Below are positions 23,034 through 35,559 of a stretch of 64,000 nt of DNA, in pieces (within the stretch, counting starts at the first letter, position 1; the number at the start of each line of letters is the position of its first letter). The notes beneath the pieces are model-generated. The model saw nothing but the letters and a program-made list of their open reading frames with translations. It did not search any database and had not been told where the DNA came from. This DNA is from Platycnemis pennipes. Taxonomy: Eukaryota > Arthropoda > Insecta > Odonata > Platycnemididae. Location of the stretch: positions 45,464,107-45,528,106 of the forward strand of contig OW121846.1 of assembly GCA_933228895.1 (NCBI GenBank). Reading direction: 5' to 3'. The translations under genes were made by a program, and so were the position numbers.

Positions 23034-25904
23034 TTAAGGGATACACAGTCAATTGGGTATCAATTGGGTACACAGTCACTCCTTCAGTGGGTGTTTACGG
23101 TAAAAATATTTTCGCACCAGGGACAGCCTCAGAGGACACTCATGCACCCAGTGGTATCTTGTCGGAGTTGTTTAGAACTCGCGAAAGGAAACGACACTTA
23201 AGGGAATACTTAAATCACTAAACACACTTATTCGGTCATATCACACACTCACTCGGGTATCTCCGAAGAGAAGCTCCGGGAAACTTGTCATTCAGGGCTA
23301 GGCTCACGACGAGTAGAGTCAAACTATACCGGCTAAGGTCTATGTTAAATAAGGGAAGAGAAAAAATGAATGACGTGAGGTGCGAGGAGAATACGGGTAT
23401 TCCGTTCACAAGGTGGCATCTTCAGTTCACTGAAGGAAGACGAACGGAACCAATGCGAAGGTCCAAATGCCTCCCTTCCCCACCACGTTATGTGCGTCCA
23501 ATATTACAGCCGTTGGGATTTTTATTTTCGATAATACAGAAATAGCATGTCAATGACTTTTATTTCAGGAGTATAGAAAACTATTATGATAAAGTATATT
23601 ACGTTTTAATAAAAAATATATTTTGATTAAGGAGTATAGGAAATAATTAGATGTTAATCTGATTAGGATAGCACCAAAGTTCAAATGACATCCGGTAGAC
23701 GCCATCACGAACTAGTCGTTGCTGCAGAGACTTCTAGTGGAATGTATAATGGGTAAAAAAATATTTTGCTAAAATATTTTCGTCCTTGGTTCTCACAATT
23801 TTGCAGAAGCTGTGCTGATTTGGATCATAATTCAGTGTCTTCAAGATCTGGCGTATAATTCAAAGGGACTGATATTGGATGGGGTTTAAAAGTGTGGAGC
23901 TTAGTGGAATTATTTCATTTGAACATAAAGAGACGAATATGTGGATTAGATAAAACCCAAGAGCTTGGAACTGGGAAGTGAAACAATGGGTCGCAGGTGG
24001 GAAAATCTGGATGTGGAGATAATGAGCCTCGCAGATGGAACAATGGTCGTCTTAAAGGAAGCGAAGATGGGACTACAAGGATTAAGAAAGATTATTCCGA
24101 AGATAGAATGAAAAGGAAAAGATAAAAATGACACGGAAAGAGGGATAGGAGTGAAAATGGAGAAAAATACGAAAGGGAAAATTGAGTTGGGCAGAGGAAA
24201 TGTGATGAAGATGGCTGTGCAATTACATAAAGAAACTCTCGTCAGAGGGAGAGGGGAGTGCAACGAATGAAAACAAGACCAAAACGTGGACAAACTAGGT
24301 TTCCCATGACTGTAAAAATCACCAGACAAAGAAAAAATTACGTTAAGGAAATGAATATTTTCGGTTCCGTAACTGAGGAATCTCGGATAGATTAGACGCT
24401 ATTGAGAAATATAGTTGCACAATATATTCATAGCCAAAAGCATTCTCTTAATTCGTGAGTCAGCTTTGGTAATGGCAGATAAAATAAGATGATTGTACCG
24501 ATTGCCTCCTACATAGCTTTTCTTGCATTATGAGGGAAATAAAAAAAAACGCGCCTTAGTAGATTGGGTGCTGGATTACCAATTTATGGAATTAAAGAAG
24601 GTGGGGAAATGAAATAAAGTGAATTATAGGCGAGCCTGATGATATTATCACAGATATGTCATCATTTTTATTAAAAATAGAGATAAAAACTGAATAAACA
24701 AATTGGTGGTATCCTGTTTCAAGGGCGACTTCAGACTTAACCCCCAGTCAAGTTAGAAAGCAACAGCTTTGAGCAACACTACGACCACCTTTTGTATTTA
24801 TCAGGTGGAAATGATAGCTCTGATAGTTTCCAACGTCGCATAAAACAGTGAAACAAAGGATTACATTGGTGAAAATGAATTTTGATTCAGGAGTAGGAGA
24901 AGAAAGCTTAACGGTAAGACAATGATGAAACCAATTAGAGAAAGTGCAACGGAGAATTGTCACAATGCCTTCGTATGGTCTGTGACTTTGGAAAAAATGA
25001 ATTGAATACAGCTGTGGATACCGTTTGTGTACACCTGGTGGATTTTATAAAGTAGGATAAAGGAAAGGGTGTCCAACGACACACTTGAATGTAAACCTCA
25101 CTAGAAAAATATGACATTAGTAGGGAATGGAGAATCAAAATTGGTGGTAGGCAAGGGTTTGAAGATAAGACGGCCTATTATTATGGATTCAATATTTTCA
25201 CTGGATAAATTTATGTTTAAACTGAAAAAATCGTGAAAATACTTCAAAAAGGCAGGACATTTAGTTGAGATAAAAGTTGACGGAGAGATGATTTGGCCAG
25301 ATTTTGAGATTAGAAGACTCAAAGTGTGATGTGGAATTTGGAAAGTTTCTGGTCTCAGTATGAGAAGGATTGGCTAAGGATCTATGGAAGTAGTCACAAA
25401 TACGGAAATACATAGATTAGCGAAGGCTAGGACGAAAAAATATGTAGTCCATGGTTATGATTTATTTGGTCATTATAAATTTATTTGCAAATTTATGTTG
25501 TCATATGTGTATACGTTTCTTTTTTATTCTAAGTCTGAAGTGTGATAGTAATAATACTATAAATAAATAATAATAGACTATGTAATATATAGGCTTTCTT
25601 AAAGGCGATATCACGTTGCCACTCATTGAAATACTGTTTCGTGGTACGTACGCATTGAAATGTTTTTAGGATTGATTCAGCTCTTTATCTTTCTCATACC
25701 CTTTATAAGCATGTGAGGGAATGCTTAGATCCATAGTTCCTATATGTGATTGCCGGAAGTGTAAAATTTATGACATGAAGAGTAGCATGAGGAAAAACTT
25801 TGCATTTGCCATAAAAGTGAGATGTGTGTGCAGATTCTGTGAAAGCACTTTTGAAGAGTTTTGGTCACTCACTTACTCATTCAGTGCTCAAACCGAAGGT
25901 TGGT
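23034..25904. other. Long non-coding stretch
   Basis: Frames of 60-127 codons occur on both strands (for example 23285-23545 plus, 23946-24329 minus). None shows a domain. From about 23940 to 25440 the plus strand is markedly purine-rich, which lengthens minus-strand frames by avoiding stops. Words near 22497-22560 and 23085-23150 (TTTACGG, CACCAGGGACA) recur, suggesting an old repeat. Nothing firm is seen. Confidence 0.45.
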
Positions 25905-26135
25905 TTGACAGGTGAGCTCACCCCGTACCAAGGCACTGGCGTGTGAAATTCACACATTCAGGTTAGGGAGGCTAGTGCCTTTTCCTGGGCCACCTGCCAT
26001 TTTACACGAAGATCTGAGAATCAGAAAATCGCACAGCGAGGACTTTAGGCGGTGGGTGTCCAGAAAGATGTTTTCCCAGGATTTGAACCCCGGACGCTTA
26101 AGTCTGGCCACTAGGCCACCAAGGGTTGCCATTTT
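25905..26135 (-). repeat. SINE-B copy
   Basis: GGTGTCCAGAAAGATGTTTT, CCCAGGATTTGAACCCCGG and AGTCTGGCCACTAGGCCACC are the reverse complement of a tRNA-derived head followed by TTTCTGGACACC, as in the forward copy at 50112. Upstream, GTGTGAAATTCACACATTCA and GTTAGGGAGGCTAGTGCC form the tail side. Confidence 0.7.
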
Positions 26136-26904
26136 AACTATAACACTAACTTTTCCATCCCAAACGTAATATTATCTGATAAATACTAATACATGTATGT
26201 TGTGATAACTTTCCTAAAGAAATTGCATTTCCATCTGTGAAAATACCATTTTTTTCACATCCATAAGAGTTTTCATAAGTGCTAGGTGTAATTAAGAACT
26301 TTCCTCCTTAAAATATCGTCCTTCGAGAATTTTTGTTTTCCTTTCACCTTCATCCGTGATCTTTTCCCTTCAGCATCGACATAATTTTCATTTAACGAGA
26401 GAATTATTAAAGGTTGATTGCTTGTAATGCAAATATGTACATACTTTTGATTGCACTATTTAGCGATAAAGTGATGTGATATATTTCCTGAGAAGAGTTA
26501 AATTTTCCAAAATCGGGTTGTGTGTGATGGTTAGAGTATTTTACTTCCTTCTCTACATCCTGGGTTTGAACTCCATTAGTTTGAACTCCATACAAGGCAG
26601 TTTCTCATTATTTTAGAATTCTTTTTTTTTTTGGTTCTTCTCCCACTTAGATTATATTGAACCGTCTAACCTAAAGTTCCACTCCAGAAAGCTTAACATA
26701 AATAACCCAGGCGGAATTCTAACCCACATACAATGCATTGCCAGAGCAGCAGTTTACCGATCCGTCTAGTACCGTCGGCTTTGTATCGAATACTGCCAGT
26801 TTAAATGAGTATGAGTGACAGATATTCATAGCATATGGGTAATGTTCATTTCACCATTTCACCAACCTAGTTTTCTAGCAAGGTTTTCGGGGGCCACCAA
26901 TGTC
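26136..26904. other. AT-rich non-coding DNA
   Basis: Nothing is recognised except a weak tRNA-like string near 26700-26760. Confidence 0.5.
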
Positions 26905-27105
26905 ATCTGCACAATGTAGGATAGATTGGTAACAGGGCATGCTTAGGGATATTTCAGGGAACGGAGAACAGATGGAATGAAACCTCGTGTTGGCTTTAGT
27001 TTACCCGTAACGAAAGGCGCCAAGGGGTCCACGGCTTAACATCATATCGGACGGACCGAGCACTGCACTCTAAGTTGTCTCCGCATAGCACTCAATTGGG
27101 AACTC
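26905..27105 (-). repeat. SINE-A copy, head truncated
   Basis: AGGGAACGGAGAACAGATGG, AACGAAAGGCGCCAAGGGGT and CCACGGCTTAACATCATATC, then GACGGACCGAGCACTGCACT, match SINE-A closely. The tRNA-derived head is missing beyond GGGAAC. Confidence 0.85.
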
Positions 27106-27772
27106 ATATGCCAAATTAAAGTCCAATATTCCGTTTCGTAGGTACTTGCTTGCTGCAACATTGCTCCAGCACGAAGCTGCTGTGTCATATAAAGGGAAAA
27201 TTTTGCAAAAATATATGCCCCTATTTTTCACCAAATGATTTGTTTAAGATAAGATTTTTTAATATGAGATTTTGGATATTTAATTAAATTGACTGGTAAT
27301 GCTCTAACGAACTTCTTTTTTCTAAAACTATTCCTGTAAAATATTAATAATAAATTAGTAAGTTAGTAAAAAACAATGGAAAGCCAACCGGAATGTTTGC
27401 ATCAAGTGCAGCACTCCGACGGACTGTCCCACTGACTGAGGTTTAGCTACATCAGCATAGTTTCCCTCATGCCATTGTAAGAACGTGTGGCAGGGGTTAA
27501 CCATAACCAGATATGCATAATAAATCATAGAAAAGAAGATTGCACCTATTATAATGAAGTAATGCCAAAAATCGGCACCATCATACATAATTTACATGCA
27601 TTTAAGAGGTAAAATCATTTTGCCTCTTAGGACAATGGGAAGGAAAATTAAAGACTTAGGAAAAATAGTAGATAGAAGTTACGAAACACGTAAGGTTCTG
27701 GCTATAAATGGCACTGAATTGTTGAAAAAAAAAGGATTGCGGTAGTTATGGATAGGCCAATCCTTTCCAGAA
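27106..27772. other. Non-coding DNA
   Basis: A minus-strand frame of 77 codons (27355-27588) has a hydrophobic run but overlaps the short shared motif at 27471-27503, so it is unlikely to be a gene. Confidence 0.5.
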
Positions 27773-29211
27773 ACGAATTAAATTGCTAACGCATATAAAA
27801 TAGAATATGTATCAGTTAGTAATGTCAAATGGAACTGTTAAAAGATCAATACTTTCTAATTTATGCATCAAAATCTACAGCATCTAACTGCATACTCCTT
27901 CAAGTTTCATCAACAGTGATTACAACGCTGGGTTTCTCTTTAACTTTTCGCCAAAGGTCTAATCTTCACCACTGGATCCACCTACCTATCTTTAGTTTCA
28001 GCCGTCAATCGACCCCCAAATGACAGTGAATGATTTTCAGCAAAACCTATGGAAGTGATCCCGAAACTCATCACAACTTTTAAGGCTGGATTGTTAGGTG
28101 TGGTCAAGCGTAGTATTTATTCAGGGGAGGCAACCGTTAGAAAAGTTCAATTTCGCTTTTGAAGGGAGGCGGGTAGTTGGGTAGGGCTAGGAATATTTCG
28201 TGGAATGGAGGTTAGGTGGATAGAAACTCGGTGTCGGTAGTAGTTTGCTTTTAGCAGACGAATTAAATTGCTAACGCATATAAAATAGAGTATGTATCAG
28301 TTAGTAATGTCAAATGGAACTGTTAAAAGATCAATACTTTCTATTTTATGCATCAAAATCTACAGCATCTAACTGCATACTCCTTCAAGTTTCATCAACA
28401 GTGATTACAACGCTGGGTTTCTCTTTAACTTTTCGCCAAAGGTCTAATCTTCACCACTGGGTCCACCTATCTTTAGTTTCAGCCGTCAATCGACCCCCAA
28501 ATGACAGTGAATGATTTTCAGCAAAACCTATGGAAGTGATCCCGAAACTCATCACAACTTTTAAGGCTGGATTGTTAGGTGTGGTCAAGCGTAGTATTTA
28601 TTCAGGGGAGGCAACCGTTAGAAAAGTTCAATTTCGCTTTTGAAGGGAGGCGGGTAGTTGGGTAGGGCTAGGAATATTTCGTGGAATGGAGGTTAGGTGG
28701 ATAGAAACTCGGTGTCGGTAGTAGTTTGCTTTTAGCAGACGAATTAAATTGCTAACGCATATAAAATAGAGTATGTATCAGTTAGTAATGTCAAATGGAA
28801 CTGTTAAAAGATCAATACTTTCTATTTTATGCATCAAAATCTACAGCATCTAACTGCATACTCCTTCAAGTTTCATCAACAGTGATTACAACGCTGGGTT
28901 TCTCTTTAACTTTTCGCCAAAGGTCTAATCTTCACCACTGGGTCCACCTATCTTTAGTTTCAGCCGTCAATCGACCCCCAAATGACAGTGAATGATTTTC
29001 AGCAAAACCTGTGGAAGTGATCCCGAAACTCATCACAACTTTTAAGGCTGGATTGTTAGGTGTGGTCAAGCGTAGTATTTATTCAGGGGAGGCGACCGTT
29101 AGAAAAGTTCAATTTCGCTTTTGAAGGGAGGCGGGTAGTTGGGTAGGGCTAGGAATATTTCGTGGAATGGAGGTTAGGTGGATAGAAACTCGGTGTCGGT
29201 AGTAGTTTGCT
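27773..29211. repeat. Three tandem copies of a 481-485 bp unit
   Basis: The units start at about 27773, 28258 and 28739, and the third is short by about 10 bp at its end. Unit 1 is 485 bp because of an extra 4 bp in CCACCTACCTATC; units 2 and 3 have CCACCTATC. Only a handful of single-base differences separate the copies, so the expansion is recent. Each unit ends in the tail half of a minus-strand SINE-A (GGAATGGAGGTTAGGTGGAT, AACTCGGTGTCGGTAG). A 64-66 codon frame starting MELLKDQYFL repeats in each copy, with no known domain and probably no function. Confidence 0.95.
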
Positions 29212-29340
29212 AGTAAAAAAGGTTTAGAAGAAGGCACCAACGCGTTGGTGCCTTCTTCTAAACCTTTTCCGGTTTCCTTTTGCGTTGCAACGGGTACTCA
29301 GTTTAACGTCCCATATGATGGATGGAACGTAAGTGACCTC
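29212..29340 (-). repeat. Remainder of SINE-A after the triplication
   Basis: After the palindrome, GGGTACTCAGTTTAACGTCC and CATATGATGGATGGAACG correspond to the SINE-A body that should follow the tail half found at the end of each tandem unit. The ancestral SINE-A was therefore split by the rearrangement. Confidence 0.6.
29217..29268. repeat. Perfect 52-bp palindrome with no spacer
   Basis: Two 26-bp arms meet at CG|CG (29241-29244). The left arm starts AAAAGGTTTAGAAGAAGGCA and the right arm is its exact reverse complement. The arm resembles SINE-A sequence (AACGAAAGGCGCCAAGG), so it looks like an inverted duplication of local sequence at the right edge of the triplication. Confidence 0.97.
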
Positions 29341-29824
29341 TATATGACTTCCTTAGAAATGCATTTCAGACTGGTTTTCAATTTAGTGTGGCGGTAATAG
29401 TTGAATTTCAAACGTGTAGGATGTGATTTAAACACTTGTGATTTAAATGTGAAAACAGGGCTATAACATTCCGCTCTGGGACGCGCGTGGAACTCGTATC
29501 CGTGTCTCAAAGAATGGCTGACCTTGAGTTTGAGGAATATGCAGGCAGCCCACCTCCAATGGGGCAATGCAGTCGATGGGTACACTCCGCGCTGGCAGGC
29601 GTGACGATGAATCGTACCGGTGTGCTTAGCTCACGCTTACCAATTGTCTTACAATAATGCGAACGCAACGGCTTATGTGCGCCGTCAACGTAGGTATGTA
29701 CGTATGTGGAAACTTGAAGTTTATTCCGTATATTAAATGAAAACGTCCATAAAAAAAGGAACTAAAGTTATGGTTACTAATAATATGCCACAAACTAGAA
29801 CTGTCAAATACCATTATATACTAT
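29341..29824. other. Non-coding DNA
   Basis: Short overlapping frames only; nothing recognised. Confidence 0.5.
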
Positions 29825-30264
29825 ATAGAATACTCCCGATTTTCCGTGCGCGCGTTATCCGTGCTGCGGGTTATCCGTGCATTGGCGTACTATTTAGTGT
29901 ATCGTCAGTGGTCTCAAAGGTAAGTAAACATTTGTTATTTTCCTCCAATCGTGACTTTCACTACGGCCCTACCAAATGGTCCAATGTCATACGCCAGGCT
30001 TTGTGCCACCACCCGAGGCTTGCGAACATTTAATTGTGGCTGGGAAACATCTTTTGGCCTCTTTTTTATCATAAAATGCTATTGTGTATGGCGAATATAT
30101 TTTCATTGGCAGGTTGTGCTATTTTCTTAGGGAGTTTATTTATTTTGGCGCCGTACTGTAGAGAAATGTTTCCGGAAAGAACAAAACAGTGGATTGTCCG
30201 TGTTTCCCGATTATCGGCGCACCATTTACCAGTCACTAGCCCGGAAAATCGGGAGTTTACTGTA
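29825..30264. mobile_element. Tigger/pogo-type MITE, about 440 bp
   Basis: The left end ACTCCCGATTTTCCG (about 29832-29846) and the right end CGGAAAATCGGGAGT (about 30242-30256) are inverted repeats, and the right end closes ..TTTACTG followed by TA. Subterminal words TTATCCGTGC recur twice at the left, and GATTGTCCGTG and CGATTATCGG occur at the right. These features are typical of pogo/Tigger ends. Frames of 81-98 codons inside it show no DDE domain. Confidence 0.6.
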
Positions 30265-31794
30265 CTACCTCTCCTTTAAAATTCTACATAATAGATAAGG
30301 CAGTCTCCGTTAACATACCAGTAGCACCAAACCAGGATACGAGAAAAATATATTTTTGGTTGGAGTTCTGGTTTTTTTTCTGGTTTGTTTTTCTGGCTTC
30401 CTGGAATTTTTTGAATTTTTTCAAATTTTCCATGCAACCTGTAATCCAAAAACAATGGGGAATTCCACGGCTTGAGATTCGGCGTTGCCGGCGAACGCCA
30501 GGAAAGGAAAATTGAATAGTAGAATTTGGGGAAATCCCAAGGAAACGTATAATGGGTGACTTAGTGGTTTTGCGTTGTGCACGTCGTCGCACGACTAGTG
30601 AGTCACAGATGATTGTTTTTGACGAGGATATAATAACCGCATCGCATATTCAGATTCAAAATCTTTGGATACCAGCTCGTGACGGGAGTGATGGCGTTGC
30701 TGGCTTCTGCCTTATTATTTCCGACTTAAAATCATTGGGCTCGATTTGTTTTGTAGATCCCCATCCGCTCTGATCGACCAGAATGGTCGGAGGCTCGGAG
30801 TCGGCTGACGGCGTGACGAGCTATCCGCGTGTTAGGAGCGCAATTGACCTTCCCACTCTAAGCGCTCCCTCAGCGCCGTTAACACCTTGCTAGTTGTTTA
30901 CCTGGCGTTCGTGAGTTGTATTCGAGGCGAAACTTTCGTCCTTGGTATCAGACGATGGAATGTATCCCCTCCCCAAGTTCAGAATACACCATACTATCAA
31001 ATGAATGCGGCGATGTTTACTGAGAATCTGAAATTATTTGTTGATCGCTGTGGATAGAATTAACGTATTGACAATGTGATTTGAACCTTGCGCCGAGTAA
31101 GAGCTGAGTCTCAATTGCTTCATTGACGATATAAAACTGACTGTATATTTGACTTCTATTATAAGTGTCCCGAGAAGCTTGAAAATTACCGATTCGCACT
31201 TCCAGCATAGTCAATGCGCAGTACACATTGATATGAAGGATTTTTCATTCGGTATAATCATTACATGCCCACAGAAGTTGATTCCTTTTCTTAAATGAAA
31301 TGGTACTCTCAGGGCGCTCATTCTAATCAGGGCGTTGATTCTCACTGATATTTTTTTCCTGATTTGATGAAAATGTTACTTTTGCTGCTCTGCCATCAGA
31401 ACAAAATCAATAATTTTGTAGACTAAAATTATGATACAACAATGTTTTGAAGCAACACTTTATAATCTGGTGGACACTAGAAATTGAAATAAAACATTCA
31501 AAATCAAGTCAAATAATGTTATCTAATTTCAGTGAAAAGTAGGTTTTATTTCCACAGAAAATGTCAATATCCCACCACATTATGCCTGTTTACATACGAT
31601 TGCTTATTACTTTTGCTTTTTACCTTCTTTACACAAGTAGTATATGACATACTCGATATGTGGTTGACAATTTATACACAATGAGTAACATATTAGCATG
31701 TAAACGTTTTTCTAGTTTCTAGGTATCCTTAACCTCATTTAATCTGAAAATATAATCTGAAATTTCTAGCAGTTAATGTAGTCACTAATTTGAT
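30265..31794. other. Non-coding DNA, GC-richer between 30540 and 30970
   Basis: A 73-codon plus-strand frame at 30552-30773 lies in the GC-richer part, with no domain and no clear splice sites. A T/G-rich stretch lies at 30350-30420. Nothing firm is seen. Confidence 0.45.
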
Positions 31795-31965
31795 TCAACT
31801 ACTAAAGTTGTACCGTGTCTTGCAATGCAATTTAATCCTAAAATTGATCAGAGGCCAGGCAAAGTATTCGTGCACAAAGTGGAACTTGAACCCACAACCA
31901 TTGGGTTGTCAGATCAGTGCATTACCGACCAGCTACCATGGCCAGAGAAATTTGTCCCACAGTAT
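31795..31965 (-). repeat. SINE-C copy
   Basis: GTGGAACTTGAACCCACAAC, GGTTGTCAGATCAGTGCATT and ACCGACCAGCTACCATGGCC form a tRNA-like head on the minus strand, matching the plus-strand copy at 52650 (GGTTGTGGGTTCAAATCCCA). TTTAATCCTAA parallels TTAGGATTAAA downstream of that copy's head. Confidence 0.6.
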
Positions 31966-32339
31966 TATCTCGCAACGTCTCCATCAATTTGACTAGGTGA
32001 ATCAACTCTTTCGCCTTTGGCGTGCTTCACGATGCAAGAATCTATTTACCCCGCCCACTGATTTGGCCGGAGCCGACTGACCGTTGGCACGTTAGAGTAC
32101 CTCCCATGCACCCAAGCGGAGAGTCGTGTGCGCACTGGTCAACTCGAAATGTGCCCCTCCACCCCTCTCTTCGATCAAGTCTTGCTTAATCTATCCCATG
32201 CCGTCATCAGTGAATGTCTATCGCTTAATTGAGCCGCAGTAAGTGGACGGGAAAACCTAAACCCGCCGCACTTGAAACTTAACTTCCTCCTTAAAATTAT
32301 TCATCTATGAATGACTTTCCATTATATCTAATTTATGAC
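31966..32339. other. Non-coding, moderately GC-rich
   Basis: No gene is seen. It may be flanking sequence of the R1 copy. Confidence 0.45.
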
Positions 32340-33105
32340 TCATATTGGAAAGGAGTAAGATAGAAAAAAAACGATTTTTGATAAAAAAGGTAATGGGAGC
32401 GTTTATTATACTCGATAATGTATGCACGAAATCGTTGGATGGAAACGAAAATTGAACAAATGGAAAAATAAATCTTCTAGCTAGAGCCCTCCACTGATAA
32501 ATTAAAAAAATTACAATAAATGAAATACACCAAAGGTGACGCCCACCGTACGAGCTGCGCTTAAGATTTCTACGTCATCCAACTCTCCTCCTTCACCATT
32601 CTGGCAAGGTAACTCAGGGGGAAGTGGAGGGGGGGGGGAAAGATCTGCGTACACAGCCTCTGCGCATCCTGTAAATATCCCAAGATAACTGGACAACGAA
32701 ATTCACTTGACACTTCTCGTGTGCATCATGGCGTGAATAAAAGTGTGAAGAAGTTTAAATAATTTTCCAAAAATTACAATGTAGTCAAATATGCATGCCT
32801 TTACAAATTCCCCGTATGGAGTCTAGTAACCACTTCCAACGGAAGAATGAGCTGCGTGTCACCCAATGTGATTGGGCGAAGGATCTGCGCAGTCTCATTT
32901 ATCATTTGTGATAGGACAATGGAAAGACGTACGAAAATTTCGCATGCTCACTCTTCCGCAAGGGTTAAAGACATCAGTTTCCAACCGCTTAAAACTCGAG
33001 AACTATGTGACCGATCGAAGAACAGATGTAAGGTTCTTTTTATTTTACAAACTCTATCAGATTCGGCAATAAAAATCACGGTTTACGACTCCATTGCGGG
33101 TGGTT
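32340..33105 (-). repeat. Repeat family R1, copy 2 (inverted)
   Basis: Reverse complements of the R1 landmarks appear in reverse order: CGAAATCGTTGGATGGAAAC, CAAAGGTGACGCCCACC, TGTGATTGGGCGAAG, TAAAACTCGAGAACTA, and TTTTTATTTTACAAACTCTA near 33036. A G-run and extra sequence at 32620-32830 make this copy longer than the others. Frames of 61-86 codons inside are not conserved in the other copies. Confidence 0.75.
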
Positions 33106-34331
33106 AATCGTAACTATCCAGCGGTGTTGTGAGAACTTCACTACAAATGGCAACAGATGACTACACAAAAGTTTGGCACCCCATTGAGTTGTTTTTGGGG
33201 TAGATGAAAATATTCCCTCATCGACTCCATTTCTTCAAGTTTCAAACTGTTCTTTCCTTTTTCCTTTTGACGCTATGGATGGGTCTCGCGGAGTACAGCA
33301 ATCTAAAGCTTGATTTTGAGGAAGAGAGATACAGTGAATAAAGTTCCTAATGGGCGCCTTGCGCTTGGTTTTTCAACGCTTCCTCGGTTACTTTTGACTT
33401 AGCGTGCCACTTTTTCATTCAATAGTAATTGAGTATCCGAATGAAGTCATCATATGCATCGAAACAATTCCCAGCAAGTCACCGCAAAGTAATATGGCAG
33501 GCGGTGAGTTAACTCGAAACATTCTTTATGATGAACACACACCTTAGTATCACACACAACGCCCGAAAGCCGATTTCATTGACACACCTTAGTAATTCTT
33601 TGTCATTAATTTTTTACTGAAATAAGCTTAGAAATGTTAGATACAAAATTACTGGTTATTTTGCTAGCTCGGTGCTCTAAAAAAGATTGAATTAACGGTG
33701 AAATTATCTTCGCATGCAATACGGCTATTAGGAAAAGCAATGGTACTTTAAACTTGAAAACGTATGACTGAGATGCCCTTTAACGATCACGCAAATAATA
33801 AATAAATGGACATTTTTACATTTACTATCATACAGACGTGCAAAAGCAAGTCACATTTTGAATTAAATATACGATTTTTTCCTCTGATACCTTTCATCTA
33901 ATCTGTTGCTGTCCATGCTTGTAAGCGGAAAAATGACTTTTTGAACCTTTCTGTGCACTATCTTTCTCATTTCACTTTTATTATCTGGCCTGACATACTG
34001 CGCTGTGGATTTTTGTATTTTCTTTAATCTTCAGAAAACCTATACGTTATAAATTTTTGAGTGAAATTGAAAATATACTTTAACATAAGATCTGATAATG
34101 ATTCCCAAATTAATTTTTTTAATACATCGATAAAGCCTATCGTAACACCTTTTAACAAACCTAAATTCTCTTTGCCGCATAATATCTAATTATGAGAATA
34201 AATGGTTACCAAACCAATACATGAGTACTCATTTATTTATCGAGAAATCCATTCATTCATGAAATCTTTGTTACCAAGGTAGTTGATACCATAGTTATCA
34301 GGGGAGGTTGAGCGACAACTGTCGTAAATGT
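33106..34331. other. AT-rich non-coding DNA
   Basis: Nothing recognised. Confidence 0.5.
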
Positions 34332-34380
34332 TTAACACTAGAAGAACCGGATGGTCATTTTCATCCCTGCTCATTTTTTC
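34332..34380 (+). repeat. Possible piggyBac-type end, TTAA + CACTAGAAG
   Basis: TTAA at 34332-34335 is followed by CACTAGAAGAACCGGATGG, a layout resembling some piggyBac-family termini. No inverted partner end was found downstream, so the call is tentative. Confidence 0.25.
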
Positions 34381-35559
34381 TAATCTATTAGTGTCGAAAA
34401 ATTTATCCCAGCTCTACTATATTTATGGATGTTTTTCAGCTGGAGACTTTAATGTGAAAATTAGAACCTCTTAGTAGAAATAGTTTTTAATGTATGTTAT
34501 TTAAATATGGTTGTAAATAGATATTTAGGTTCTTTTAATAAATGATGGTAATATTTTACAAGCACTTAAAGTACAAAATTATATGCACGCAACCATATTT
34601 ATAGCAAAACATTTATAATAGGTGTAATTCAGCTGTGTGGTATAAAAGTAGTTTTCACTTCAAAAAAGATAAGCATAGAGGATTGTTCGGAACAATATTT
34701 TAGATGAGGAAAATGGCAAAACTGATGTTCAGTGCTCAATATGCTTTGCGTAACTGTTGAGCAGTAATTGATTTCAACGACCCTAAGGCATTTCCATTGT
34801 TCATTATTCGGAACAAAATCTGGATAGTTGAAATCGACGAGGCGGTGGAGAAGCTTGCTGCAATGGCGGTCGTTATCCAGTATCATATATTAATATACTT
34901 TGATCATCCATGCGATAATATATACCTACTTATAATTACTCATGACTCAAGGCATCATTTTTGACAGTCAGTAGTTTGAAAAGCGTTAGATTCCAAGGCT
35001 CGCCCAGCAAAAAGAACTTATTCAAGTATTAAATGCGTTAAATGAAAACGACTCCGATATAGAGGGACTTAGCATTATTGATTATTAAGTTTCAGATGAA
35101 TAATTAGTTCCTCATCGCCCATTCTCTTCCGAAAATTCTGGCTCAGAATATCATGCAGTAGCCACTCAAGAGAAAGCTATGAATTCAAGCCCAATCTTTA
35201 TAATTTTACTCAATTTACATTATCATTTCATGCAAATGTTCTTGTATTCATTCCACGATTTATTTTTCTGCAACTGACGAAGGTCGTCAGAGGCAAAGAT
35301 GCCGACATCTTCCAGGCGGTTGCCCCATCCAGAGCACTCCTGTAAAAGCTGCATACGTGCTCCAGATTGCCACAACTCATCAAATAAAAGGGAGGCTCTG
35401 GCTCTCAAAAATTTATCACTCTATCCTGGTAGCCACTCTAAAAGAGGGGACCGGTCGACAACGTCATTAGAGGAAAAAGAATGGGGAACAAAGTGACTGC
35501 TGGCCACTTTGCTCCGGGTGCTTTATTATTGGGGAGGCATAGTAAGACTGTGCGGACAA
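34381..35559. other. Non-coding DNA with a possible acidic transposase relic at 34985-35180
   Basis: At about 34985-35180 a plus-strand translation gives a stretch with ENDSDIEGL, VSDE and SENSGSEYH separated by two stops. It recalls the acidic N-terminal segment of piggyBac-family transposases and lies about 650 bp from the possible end at 34332. The rest has only short overlapping frames. Confidence 0.25.

Noticed and set aside
23946..24329. 127-codon minus-strand frame rich in Ser, Pro and Phe
   Set aside because: It is explained by the purine-rich plus strand, which removes stop codons on the minus strand. No domain is visible.
27829..28995. Repeated 64-66 codon frame (MELLKDQYFL..) in the tandem units, considered as a multi-copy peptide gene
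   Set aside because: The copies are identical because the DNA duplicated recently, not because of selection. No start context, signal peptide or domain is visible.
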